Positions 12,081 to 25,400 of a DNA stretch of 64,000 nucleotides are shown in pieces. The number at the start of each line of letters is the position of its first letter. Positions within the stretch are counted from its first letter, which is position 1. The position numbers and the translations under genes are program-made. Source of the stretch: Episyrphus balteatus (Eukaryota > Arthropoda > Insecta > Diptera > Syrphidae); assembly GCF_945859705.1 (NCBI RefSeq), contig NC_079136.1:94735120-94799119 (forward strand). The letters are read 5' to 3'. The notes below the pieces were generated by a model. That model was not told the origin of the DNA. It did not search any database and saw only the letters and a program-made list of their open reading frames with translations.

Positions 12081-13473
12081 TATTCATCAGCTTTTGGTGT
12101 TAGCCGCGTATCTTCTAAAATTGATCAAAATCTTCTAAAAATTATTTTTCCAAGCCTAATTTTGCTACTGCAAAGAGCAGGAAATGAGATTTTAAGGTGT
12201 TAGATTGCTTCTTCTTCTTCGTCATCAAAGCAACTTCTGCTGAAGTCCTTTGAGCGTACTCATAGTCTTACGACGTTTCTACCCATGAGACAGTGTCCAA
12301 TCAGAAAACCTAATATGCAATCTACTCAGAGAAATTTTGTTCAATGATTTGGATCTGCTTGGTGGTTTGGCATGCTGTTATGTTTAACCATTTCTTGTTT
12401 GTTTTCTCTATAGCTTTTTGCTATAGCAGCCTGGATATTGTGAACTAATAATTGCACAGGCGTCCATTCTAACCAGTTTGTTCAACGCACTTAAGATTTT
12501 GGACGATTTTGAGCCCTTTTCTTGAGCACATTTCCCAAACGATTTTTCATTTAGAATAGGCCTGAATATTTTTCAATGGGAAATTCTCTTGAACTCTCTC
12601 ATTGAAGTGAAGCCTTGTGCTTTACAAAAAAAAAACGCATGTCAAAAAATAATCGCATTTCAAAAAATCTAGTTTTTTCCGAACTGTTTGACAAGTGACT
12701 TTTTATAAGAATCAATTCTAAAACCACCCTATCTTGTTTCACACATTAATTTGTATTTCAATTATTTTCATTTTGAAATGCATTTCCAATTTGTCTACGC
12801 GCTCGTAACTACCCAATGAAATCTATAATTTATAATTTTGTGTATTGCAAGTTAGAGCCTCATTTTAATCCGTTGAGTTTATTCAATTGTGCAAACACAA
12901 CTGTTGTGTCATTGTTTACACATACTGTATATAAGTATTTCGATCTATTTAAAACACAAATTCCTAATCAATGATATGGTTAATGGTATTAATCAAATAT
13001 CAAATGAGTTTTCTCTAAGTAAAGCTGATTCATTTAAGGTTAAACATTTGCAGTCAGCGCAGTTTAATGAAAGATACATACTATATATCTTAACTTTTTT
13101 TCAAAATGTGTCATATTTGAGCTTATCAGTTGTAGGCATATTTAAAAAAAAAAATTTCAAAGAAGATAATAATTAACTTACTGGAGCTTGTTATACTCAG
13201 GTTTGAGAGAAGATTGTTTTCTTGCCCTCCTCCGTCTGGTTAAGAAAGTTTGGGATCACAGAAATATGAACCATTACATGTTTTTAAAACAGGATAAAAT
13301 ATATGAATAAAATGTAATTATAAATTTTATATTTTATTCATTTCATTACAGAATTTTTATGTATCAATAAAAGCTGACTCATATAAATTTTCATAAGAAA
13401 AAAAAAGAAAAAACAACTTGGGAAATATCATATTATATTTTAATAAATATAAAGCCTTACACAAATATCAACA

Positions 13474-16400
13474 ATGTCCAGCGAAGAAGACAAACCTCCT
13501 GCACCACCAGTGCGATTAACAAGCAATCGAGGTGGTGACCGTGGTGGTGGCGATGGTCCACCAGTAGATATGCGACCCTTGCCAAAAGGTAAATATTTCT
13601 TTTAATATTTTGATGTAACTTTAAAATGAATATAACAATAATGTAATTAATCTTAACAATTTTTAACTGAGTCAGGAATATATTAATTTACCCATTAATA
13701 TACATTAATTATCAACAAAAAAAACTTGTTCGTCAATGTAATATGGTAAAAATATAATGACGGACATTAATTTTAACTTTCTACTAAAAAAAAAAAAACA
13801 AGAACACACCGCCCGGCCATTTAGAGACAATGGTCCACATAAAACCAATAACATACTCCGAGGAATACAATTTTAAGTCATTATCATCTTCGAAGACACA
13901 CTAGTTTAAAAAGAGAGGATAAAACATTTTTTTATCTTAACGAACTGGAAACCAGTATAAAAAAATTCAAATAGTTTAAATAAATTCGAATCAAATCTGG
14001 AATGAATGGACAAGATTAAAAAAAATAATAAAATTAAATTATCTACCGATTGCTTGTATGAAAGCTTTTGTTTAATTCGCCAATAAATATGTTAACAATA
14101 TCAGGAAGTATCAAACTAACAAATGATGTTACTAATCATTTTCCATTTTCCAAATTAAATAACATGAAGTACAATCTTCAAAACTATACACGAATTTAGT
14201 TTCATTTTCTTTTCCAGAACCGGACGATCCCGATCGCAAGAAGAAAACTCTAAAAAGCAAAATCAAAGGATCTAAACCATCACATCAAGACTCAAAACCG
14301 AATATATCATATCCGACAAATTTTGAGCACACAGTACACGTAGGATTCGATGCAGTTACCGGCGAATTTACGGTAAGTGAAAATTATGTAACTTATGCCC
14401 ATCATCGGTGTATGTTGTACAAATTTCTTAAGCCTAAATCGATAACATTGTAAATTTAATACTAAAATTTAATACTACCGAAAAATACTTTTGTTTTAAG
14501 TTTAAAGTAGCATTCTTTGCTCCAAAGTTCTTTGGCTTTTTTTTAACTCTGAAACACCCTTCTATAACTTACATTAAATTCTAAACATAACATTTAAATG
14601 ATCAAAAATGTAACGAAACAAGACAAAAAACCACAAAAAATGGAAAAACATTCATATTGAAATTTTCAGATAGTGAAGAAAGTTGTACCATTCACATTTC
14701 AATAACATCGCCAAAGTGATAATAATCGAGTTTAAAATCGAGAATCTGTTAAAAAAAAACTTATTTAGATATTTATAAATATTTATTTCAATATAGAAAT
14801 ATATTTTTTGTATCGTGGGCATTCAAGCGATGCAATGGTGGCAAATACAAATAAGAATTCAATTGATACTTTAATAAGTGCCGCATTGAGATTTCCTTAC
14901 ATTGCAGTAAGATTATTTTTTTCTTTTCGTAGGCATGGTTATCGTTAAATATTTGTAAAGTCATCACTTTACCCGAATTTTAATTTACTTCCAAAAGGCT
15001 TGAAAAACTTTCCATAAATAGATGCCTATTTGCAAGACTTTTTATGTTACTCGTAGAATTTGGAGAATGGATGTCGAGCTTCGAGAAACACAAGTCCTAG
15101 ACGGCCATGTAGAGAGTTTATTTCTTGACTTGATTTGCACGATAAAACAAAGTTTAAGTAATTCTTCAAAGTCCTGCAAAACGTTTTTCATTTTCTTGAT
15201 GTTAAAAAAAAAAAATCTACAAATCAATCAAAATCAATTAAAAACAAACTAAAAACGTAGAAACTTATGTCGTTTTCGGTTGGTTTCACTCAAGAATTCA
15301 CTGATTCGGAAATCGAATGGAACAGGTCAAGTCGCTTCCACTTAATTCTGTTTCGTGTTTGTAAAATTTCTCTCTAACGATATTGATTAAAATTTTTGTG
15401 TGTAGTATTACACCATTGAATAATTACAAATAGAAGTGACACCACAGATTACTCATGCGACTATATAGTCCAGTGCATTTATAATTTGACCCAGCAGTTT
15501 GTACCACCCCCAAATTTTTTTTGCTCATTCGATAGAGCATTGGCTGAATATTATTACCCTGATTTTTCGCACTCGTGAAATTCACTTTTCGACCGCCATC
15601 TTGGATTTTAGTTTTTGTTGAATATCTCGATTTCTTTTTATCCTACATAAAAGTTATGCATACAAGAAATGTAGCCAATTAAATTTCGCGTCTTTTATGT
15701 TAAGAACACTTTTTCGATATTCGGAATATTAAAAAAGTTACAAGCCAAAAAAGTAAAAAAAACCGAAAAAAATGACAATTTTAAAGTTTTGAGGACTTTT
15801 TATCAAAATAATGAAAAAACGTTCCGAGAAAAGATTATTTACCTTAAAATTCTCTACAACTCTGCTATACAACTTTTTTTTCTATCTCTATAAATACAAA
15901 AGTTATTAATACTTTTTTGTTAAAAAATACCCCTTTTTTACGAAATGAAGAGACTTAAATATAAAAAAATTGCAGGTCCTGAACTTTCTCTTGTAACATA
16001 AAGCTTTAAAATACTCACTAATCATTTAAAATTCAAGATTTGGTAAAAAAAAAATTTAAGAAAAAAGTAAAGATAAAAAACACAAACAAAAAAGAGCATT
16101 TTTAACAGAAAAAAGTATTAATAACTTTTGTATTTATAGAGATAGAAAAAAAAGTTATACATCAGAATTGTAGAGAATTTTAAGGTGAATAATCTTTTTT
16201 CGGAACGTTTTTTCATTATTTTGATAAAAAGTCCTCAAAACTTTAAAATTGTCATTTTTTTCGGTTTTTTTACTTTTTTGCCTTGTAACTTTTTTAATAG
16301 TCAGAATATCGAAAAAGTGTTCTTAACATAAAAGACGCGAAATTTAATTGCCTACGTTTCTTGTATACACAACTTTTATGTAGGATAAATAGAAATCGAG

Positions 16401-19400
16401 ATATTCAACGAAAAGTAAAATCCAAGATGGCGGCTGAAAGGTGAATTTCGTGAGTGCGAAAAATCAGGGTAATGATATTTAGCCAATGCTCTATCGAATG
16501 AGCAAAAAAAATTTGGGGGTGGTACAAACTGCTGGGTCGTCCATATATGAACATCATAAATGCACTGGACTAATAAGAGTACCGGAAGATAGATGAACTA
16601 CAGGTTTGCGCCTCAACTATCATGTATTTTCGAGTTGAGTCTTAACTAATATTTTTTTGAAACCTTCATAAAAAAATTAATAATTATTATTATACATTTC
16701 AAAGAGCTTATATTGATATAAGTTTTCGTATTTTGAAAAGTCATATTAGTCTAGAGAACAAGGACGATGCCTTTTACTCCTACTGGCCTAGGTTCGAATA
16801 CCGGTAAAAATTGAATTTTTTTTTTGTGGAGATTTTTTTTTGAGAAATTTAATTAATTTTTATTCTAGTAATGTAAAAACAAAAAAAAAAAATCTCAATT
16901 TCCCGACAGATTCGAACCTGGGCAGGTAAACTTAACAGACATTCACCTTATCCTCTAGGCTATCTCCACTTTTTGAAATAGGAAAACTTTTATCTATATG
17001 TATAAGCTGTTTAGGATTTGATTTTGGGTTGCTGGATTTGCTTTTGGATTGTTGGCTTTGCTTTTGGATTGTTGGATTTGCTTTTTTAATTCAACGCACG
17101 ATACTAGCGACTACAATTTTACAGCGGACGTTTCCCTGGGTGTCCACTTCTATTTGTAATTATTCAATGATTACACATAAAAGCCAACTTTTGAAATAAA
17201 AAAAATATTTTTTGTACCGTTATAAACGGTACCTGCCATAGAACGGTTTTTTTGGTTTCTAAATATCTCGTACACGGCTCACCCGATTTCAACGAATTTT
17301 CAAAAAACACATTTTTGCATTTTGAAATTTCGTTTTTTTGTGTAAATTAATTATTTCTTCAAAATGGCATACCAACTTTTTTTTTTTGAAAAATGTTAGA
17401 AAATTTTTATATGTATATAAAAAATTATTTTTTAAAAAAACGACTCCAACGATTTTCGAAATTTTTTTTCTATAAATACATTTCTTCTTCTTTTTCTCGT
17501 CGCTGTTATGATCTCGATGTCGAGGGGATCATAACTATCCCACGTATCTGCTTCACACTAGTGATCCGCCTGCGGGGTTCGCCGGGTTGACCTCAGAAAT
17601 CGGCGGCAAGCCTCCCGGTTTTGTATTGTTCTATTTCTAAGGCCAACTGAATGCTGGTCTTTTTGCATTTGCTTGTACCAGGAGTTTTTAGGCCTACCTT
17701 TCTTTTTATTTCGTGTTGGAACGTTGTATGATAATGCTTTTTTGACGGGGTTCTCAGGATCTCTCCTTTGAACATGGCAATACCAACTGAGTCGGTCGTG
17801 TTCAATTTTTTGGGAGATGGTATGAAGGCTTCCTCGGATCTTCGTACTTCTAATTCTATCAAGCTTTGTTACTCCTGCTATTATACGAAGCATCTTCATT
17901 TCAGCTGCCGTTAACTTACTCTCATACTTTTTGTACATTGTCCAACATTGTGAACCGTATGTGAGTGCTGGACGCACAACTGCGGTGTAGAGTCTTTCAG
18001 CTTAGGGGGCATTTTTCGATCACAGAAGATAGCAGAATTTTCCCGCCACTTCATCCACCCTACGCTCACGCGATGATTGATATCGTCATCACAAGTACCT
18101 TCGTTTTTTATCATAGACCCCAGATATTTAAACTTTTCACACTTGGGAAGCACTACACCATTGAAATAAATGTCAGGAATAGGCCTGTGTGGATCAGAAA
18201 ATGGGAAGCATAGGTATTCTGTCTTTTTCGCGCTTATGCGGTACCCACTACCTTCTAGAACATCCACCCATACATCAAGTGCTCGTTGCAGGGATATCGG
18301 GTCTTCACTTATGATGGCTCCATCGTCAGCAAAGAATAACTGATGCACTTTTGGGTCCGTCACTTTGCCTTCAAGCAGGTAATCAAGAACGGTAATAAAG
18401 AGCAGAGGACTCAAGACGCTTCCTACTGTGATTTCGAATTCTTCGGTGACTCCAGCTGCACATCTTACTTTTGTAACTGCTCCATCATACATGGCCATAA
18501 TTATCCGCACATATGTTTCCGGAACTCCTCGTTGTCTGAGGGCACCCCATATCAGATCTCGTGGTTGTCGATCGAATGCTTTGGAAAGTGTAGCCTTGGA
18601 AATTGTTCATTTTATTTTTTTACACTACTTATGAAATTTCTTCAAAATATCAAATTTTAAATTTCTTGAATAAAACGCTTGAACATTAGAGTAATTTTAA
18701 GCATAAGAGCAAGTACGTGCGACCCCAGTCTTGCAATTTATTTTTTTCAAACGAAAAAATTATAAATCTAAAGAATAAGACGCGACGGAAGAAGAAAATG
18801 TTAAAAAAAAAATCATTACACGGCATTAAGGTACCCATTTTATTTTAATTTAATTTAAATTTTTGAATGACAACAAAAAAAGATAATTGGGCAGGTTCAG
18901 AAATGTTAGGCACTAAATATTTAGGTAATTTCTCGGTCTCTGGTTGGTCAGCTGTCAAAAAAAAAACTTTCCAATTTAGGTAACTTTATTGGAAAGCTAA
19001 CTGGAAAGTCAGGCAAGAAAATTTTCCCTAAAAATTTAGGAAAGTTTTTTTTGTCAACATGACAGCAGATTGTTTTGAATTAAAGAATTAATTTAGCAAA
19101 ATTAAATTTATTTTTGTGAAAAACGAGTAAAAAGTGCATTATCGGTTATAATTAATATTATTTATTCATTAAAGTTAAGTGAAATTTGGTGTATTCCCCA
19201 TGCGATCGGTAAAATACTTAAGTAAATTTTGAAATTTTACAATAGCAATATATCCAAACTAATTTAGTCAATTTCCTCAAATTTCCGTTCAGAAAATGAC
19301 GTTGCCTAAATATCTAGTCCCTAATATTTCCTGAACGTGTCCATTGAGTATTTTTTTGTTGACATTTTAGTTTTCATGTATTAGTGCTTCTGATTTTAAA

Positions 19401-22400
19401 TCGAGAAGAGAAATTCTCTTCTGAGAATCGTTCCGTCTGTCAATTTTGTGCGAATAAAACACTTTCAGAAGGCTTCTGAATGATTCCGGGCGCTTCCGGA
19501 GAGCCAATCGAAAACGCCATTAAAAAAATCTATAAGATCTCTTGAAAAAAAAATTAATTGTTCTGAACAGGTATAAAGCCATTAGACTCGGCAACAATTT
19601 GTACAGTTCTTCGGGTTCGTACTTGTGTGAAAAATCACTTGGAACCGATTTGAGTACTTACGATTCGTAAAATAACCAGTTGGCTGATTCCAAAAAAGCG
19701 CGGCGAATCACTTTGATGGCGGTTTTTTTTTTTATTCGAGTAATAACTTTAAAAGTGGTACCGGTATAAGGGGACGTTAAAACTTTATTTGAAAAAAAAA
19801 AAAAACTGATAAATCCAAGATCTGGAAAAAGGTTGACATAAAACAACTCGTCAATAAAAACAGAATACCTTCTTTAACTTGTTGTGAATCAATTTTCGAT
19901 TTTAAACACGACCATTACAACTTTGGCACAAAAGCAAATCTTTTTTATTGGTGCTTGGAAGCAAATTTGAACTTTACTTTTCAACACTAAAAATTGTATA
20001 CAAACAAAACACAATTACATACATAATACAATAATGTTATATTGCTTGCATCGAATGTTTGTCCATTAGCAAAATACTAATCGTATTTCGTTTCACCAAA
20101 TTTTATTATATTACTATTATAGTCCTGTTAAAATTTTTCTTCACCCCTCTTGTTGTTATTCTTATTATGCGTTTTGCTTACTTGAACAAAAAAAAGAAGA
20201 AATAAAGTAAAATTCTTTAAATTTTGGTTTAAAATTTTTAGTTTTCTTAACCGAGCGGGGTGTTGTCATGTATATTTTTTTCTTTTCTTTTGTTTCAAGC
20301 TGCCAATGAAAGTAAGTATTGCTTATAGTTTGTGTTTGGTTTTTATTTGTCTTATGTTTTAAAATGTGAGTTTATTATATATTGCAATTTTATTATTTTG
20401 CCAAATTTATTTATTAGATAAATTATACACACGCATCTGTTTAAGCTTTCAATTTTTTTTTAATTTTTATTTTTTGTGTTTTTATTTTATTGTACCAAGT
20501 AGCTTGGCTAGATAGAAAGTGTGAAATAAAGTAGCTTTTTGTGTAACAGAAATTCTTGGAAGACAACACCGACATTGAAGGCGATACTTAAAAAAATAAG
20601 CTTTTTAAGAAGAAAGAATTGTTTTAATTTGATTTGACTTTGTGTTTATTTATAAAAATGCTGATATAAAAATGTAGACTTTTTATTATTTTTAAGGAGT
20701 CAAAAAAGAAGAAGAATTAATAGTTAAATATATTTTTTATTCTTGACTTTTTTAGGGTATGCCAGAAGCATGGGCTCGTTTATTGATGCACTCAAACATC
20801 AGTAAGCAGGAGCAAAAGAAAAATCCTCAAGCTGTATTAGATGTTTTGAAATGGTTTGACAATACAAGCAAACAAAGGCAAAGTTCCAAATATATGATTG
20901 ATCCGACAACAACACATTCAGGTAATGTTCATATTTCTTAAAATAGTAAAAATGTTTTGATATACATAAGTCGTTGTTCACTAATTTACTTAATTTAAAT
21001 TAAATTTTCTACACCGAACTAAACTACAATAAATCCTAAAATTAAACTTTAAACTTTTGGTTAGTTTGAATATTAATTGGTAATTAAGACCGAATGAATG
21101 AGAAGTGAATGATAAATAAATTTAAATTTTTTTAACTTTATCGCTTAACAAAAAAATATCAATTTATATTGGAGTCATAATTTCGAGGTCTAAAAACAGA
21201 AGATTTCCAATTAATCAAGTTTTTGTTTTAATTTTCGAAATTAATAACACTATTTCTTACAGGTTCTTCATTGAGTCGTGTAAGCAGCAGCAGTCCAAGC
21301 AGTACTCCAACTGATTCAGAGATTCATGGTTCGAATAGCGGCGGCCTGATAGGTGTGGCGAATCTTAATATCGGTGGCGTTAGTGGAGGCACTCATACAG
21401 TTCCTCTAAGTCAATCACATTCGTACAATGCATTCGCAACATCATCTCATAGTTCCACTAATGAAGATGATATAGTGCTCCCAGCACCGCCACCACCTAT
21501 CGCTAGCCGGCCAGAACGAACAAAATCTATCTACACAAGGCCAATCGAAGATGGAGCTCTTCCAACTACACCAATACATCATAATTTGAGCGCTCAACCC
21601 CAGTCGATAGCACCTCATAGCAATGCAGTCCAACAACAACAGCCGCCCCCGGTGGTACCCATACATCATCACCAGCCACCACCAACAAACGTATCGACGA
21701 CGACGGCCACATCGATGACACAACACAATGCGGCCACAATCAAGAGTCCTGCAAACACTCTTGATAAAAATAAGAATAACGCAAGTAATAACCTTTATGA
21801 TACTACCAATACCAATACCACTACCACTACCATAATAGCTTCTCCTACTACTAACAATGCTTCTTCAGATCCATCTACTACTAACAATGTTGTCAATAGT
21901 AGTGCATCAACAATAACAATGCAATTTATTGATAATTCCACAACGACTAATCATGATTCTTCTACTTCCTCATTTTCTTCGTTCCCTTCGATCAACGAAT
22001 CGATTAATCCGGCGGTATTTTCATCATTTTCTGTGATCGATTCTCCTATTTCCATGGTGACTGCTGCATCACTACCACCACCGCCATCATCATCACCACA
22101 ACCCGAACCGGCGGTTAATGTTAACGTAACTGCGATAACTACAACCACTGTTACCCCGGCCACGCCCACATCAGATGCGTTCTCACCTGCCAATGATTCA
22201 GGCACGATGAACCATACACAACAACCCGCAGTTACTACCACCACTACAACTAATGCCAATGTGTCTGCTCCCCAGCATCAGCAACGTTCCACGACAGCCA
22301 AAAAAAAGAAGATGTCCGACGAGGAGATTCTCGAGAAATTGCGTACGATTGTCAGCGTTGGCGATCCAAATCGCAAATACACCAAAATGGAAAAAATAGG

Positions 22401-25400
22401 TCAAGGCGCATCGGGCACCGTTTATACGGCAATCGAGTCCTCAACCGGCATGGAGGTTGCTATTAAACAGATGAACTTAAGCCAACAACCAAAGAAAGAG
22501 CTCATCATTAATGAGATTCTAGTGATGCGAGAAAACAAACATCCGAACGTGGTAAACTATCTTGATAGTTACCTTGTTTCGGAGGAGCTGTGGGTGGTGA
22601 TGGAGTACCTACCGGGCGGCTCACTGACCGACGTTGTCACCGAAACGTGCATGGACGAAGGTCAGATTGCAGCTGTTTGTCGTGAGGTACTGCAGGCTCT
22701 TGAGTTTTTACACAGCAATCAAGTGATACATAGGGATATTAAGAGTGATAATATACTGCTGGGTCTTGACGGCAGTGTTAAATTGACCGATTTTGGTTTT
22801 TGTGCACAAATATCTCCAGAACAATCAAAACGCACAACAATGGTAGGCACTCCTTATTGGATGGCACCAGAGGTCGTAACGAGAAAACAGTACGGACCAA
22901 AAGTAAGTTCATTTTCAATTGAAAAAAAAATTGGTTTTATCATAGCCAAATTTTATCAAAAAATCACATCTTATAGAATTGTCTGATAAGAATTTAGAAA
23001 GCACGGGACGATTTTTTTGATCTTTCACACCTTAACAATTTATCATTATTTATTTATAATTCCGTTTTTTTTTTATTCTAAAGTAGTCCTTATGCAAACC
23101 TAGTATTTGTGTCCTAATTTTACAAGTACTACTACAAGTTAACTAATTTAAATTATAAAAAAATTTGCTTGGGAAGTATCATTTAAGAGAAACTACAGCC
23201 CAGGTTTATATTCTTGAAGCACACAGCTAATGACGACCGACGCCAAAAAAAACTTTCTAAACACGTCGCAACTACAGAAATTCGTTGTTTTCGGAGGTTA
23301 TAATCAACGCGTAGTTTTGAATACATACATATATTTCACATTCTAATTACATTAGGGTTGTCAAGTATAGTTGTCAATTGATAGTTGATAAATACTGTTT
23401 GGTGTTTTTAAATCTAATTTGGGGGAAAACTGGTATTTTTTTAAATGGAATTTTTTTAATTACATTTCAAATAATAACGGTTGGCATCATTCTTTGTTTT
23501 CAAATTTTTGCAAATTATGCCCGTCGTACACCTAGCTCTCAACGCATTCAACGCAAATTTAAAACTTTAAATTCTAATTGATGGTGCTTTCAATTATATT
23601 CAAACAACAAGTTTTAGACAGTTCGAGATCGCTGCTAAACGAATCAATTAAAATGTGTACGTATAGTGCCGTCGTTTTTTTATAATGAATTTGTTAAATT
23701 CGCCGACGACGTACGACGGGCATTACATAATAAGAGATCGAAATTTATTTTTTATCAACTATCAATTAATAGTTGACAATCGTAATAGGGCAAGTAAGGT
23801 AAAATTGATACAAAATTTCAACCAGAACCCTATAACAAGATTTTCATGTACATTTCTGTCAGTGAAACAAGAAAGAAATGTGTAAAAGAATTGTTATTAA
23901 AATTAGCAAATGTGTAAAAATCTTAACTTTTATACTTAAAAAAGAAAAAAAAAACATGAAAAACTATTTGATGTGTAAACTTCTTTGCTACCGGAAATCA
24001 ATCAAAAATTGTAATATACGAGTGAGGTCCCAAAGTACCCCAAAAAAAATCCTAAAATGTTTGGAAACTTAATCTTTGTTTCTTTATTCAATCTCCTTTT
24101 AACTCAATTTGGTGAATTTCTTTCCACCTAGGAATTTTTTAAAGGAACTATTTCTGACGAATATGAGGAACAATTTTTTGTGCTTCTAGCTATTTTAAAA
24201 CAATGGTTGAAAATAATCCCATAGCCAAAAACGATGACTATTTGTTTTCAAATCGACTCATGTATATAATCGACCATGTTCCGCAATTTGATCGAAAGTG
24301 AATTGAAATCACTTTTTAATTTCACGTGAAATTAAAATGCATGTTCTACATTTCAATCGTTTTCGAAAACTTCGAAATTGCTTCTAACTGTAAAAAATGA
24401 AGTTTCTTAAGTGAAACTACTGCGCGTGAAGCAAATAATTGCAATATTATTGCAAATTGTAATAGAAAAATAAAGTTAATTTTAAAATAGAGAATGAGGT
24501 GGCGAACACAAAAGCAGTGCGTTATTTCCAGCGTACCTGCCAAAAAAGTGATGAATGATGATATTTCATGTCTTATATTTTTTTTTGTATGCATTTTGTA
24601 CTAAATTAACAAAAAAAACATTTGCAGAACGCTGAAAATATAAGTTTTGATAATATTTTGGCCCAAAAATTGCAGATTCTTGATAAAGGCAACAATTTCA
24701 CCAACAGAAACAAAGTGCTTTAAATTCGATCAGAAAATGTAAATGAGTGAAATGCAGAACGGCCAATACTACGCGTAATTTTATAAAATTTCGAAAATAA
24801 ATCCAATTCAAACATTTTTAACAAATATACGGAAGTTAAAAGAAATCATAAAAAATTTTTAATTTCAATTTCATAAATTTTAAACTTTGTTAACATTTAA
24901 TAATGTCCATCCGTTTATTTCCATCCTTGTAGATTGGTATTTGTTTTCAAAAATGTATTTTCCAAACTTTTATGCACTCTATACTGTATATCAACGTTCT
25001 TAGGCATAGAATAATTTCTGTCTTCTTACGAAACCTTTTTTATGTTACCTACATATATTTTTCCCTTTAGTTTAGTGAAGGTGAGGGAACGGCAGTTTTA
25101 GTATATACTCATTTTTTGATTCCTAAAAAAATTGTTTCCCGGTTTGAGATAAAGCTCATTTAAATTTGGTGTTGAAAGGTTGATGATATGACTTATAGTA
25201 AAACAAATATAAAGATCAATTATATCCAAAGATATGGTAATTATAATAATTTTATAATATTTGTAATAGACCGAGAGCCCACAGCAAATTTTGGAAGTGG
25301 AGGTATAACCAAAATGTGAGTATGCAGTTTTATAGCCTTATGCGTTCTAATAACGAATCCAAAAGTCTGGCAATTTTAAATCGCGGCTTTATATGGTTTT

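Larger units (their letters stand above)
15403..17180. repeat. Outer inverted repeat enclosing nested elements in Pak intron 2
   Basis: The phrase ATTGAATAATTACAAATAG at about 15413-15431, with its neighbours, recurs inverted at about 17141-17180; about 40 bp match on each side. The inner foldback (15468-16570), two tRNA-like modules and a short tandem repeat lie between. This looks like an older TIR element of about 1.8 kb that received the foldback as a later insertion. The exact outer ends are uncertain. Confidence 0.6.

Noticed and set aside
21442..22404. Several minus-strand frames opposite Pak exon 4
   Set aside because: They mirror the low-complexity Thr/Asn/Pro linker. Val- and Gly-rich translations arise from ACC/ACT repeats.
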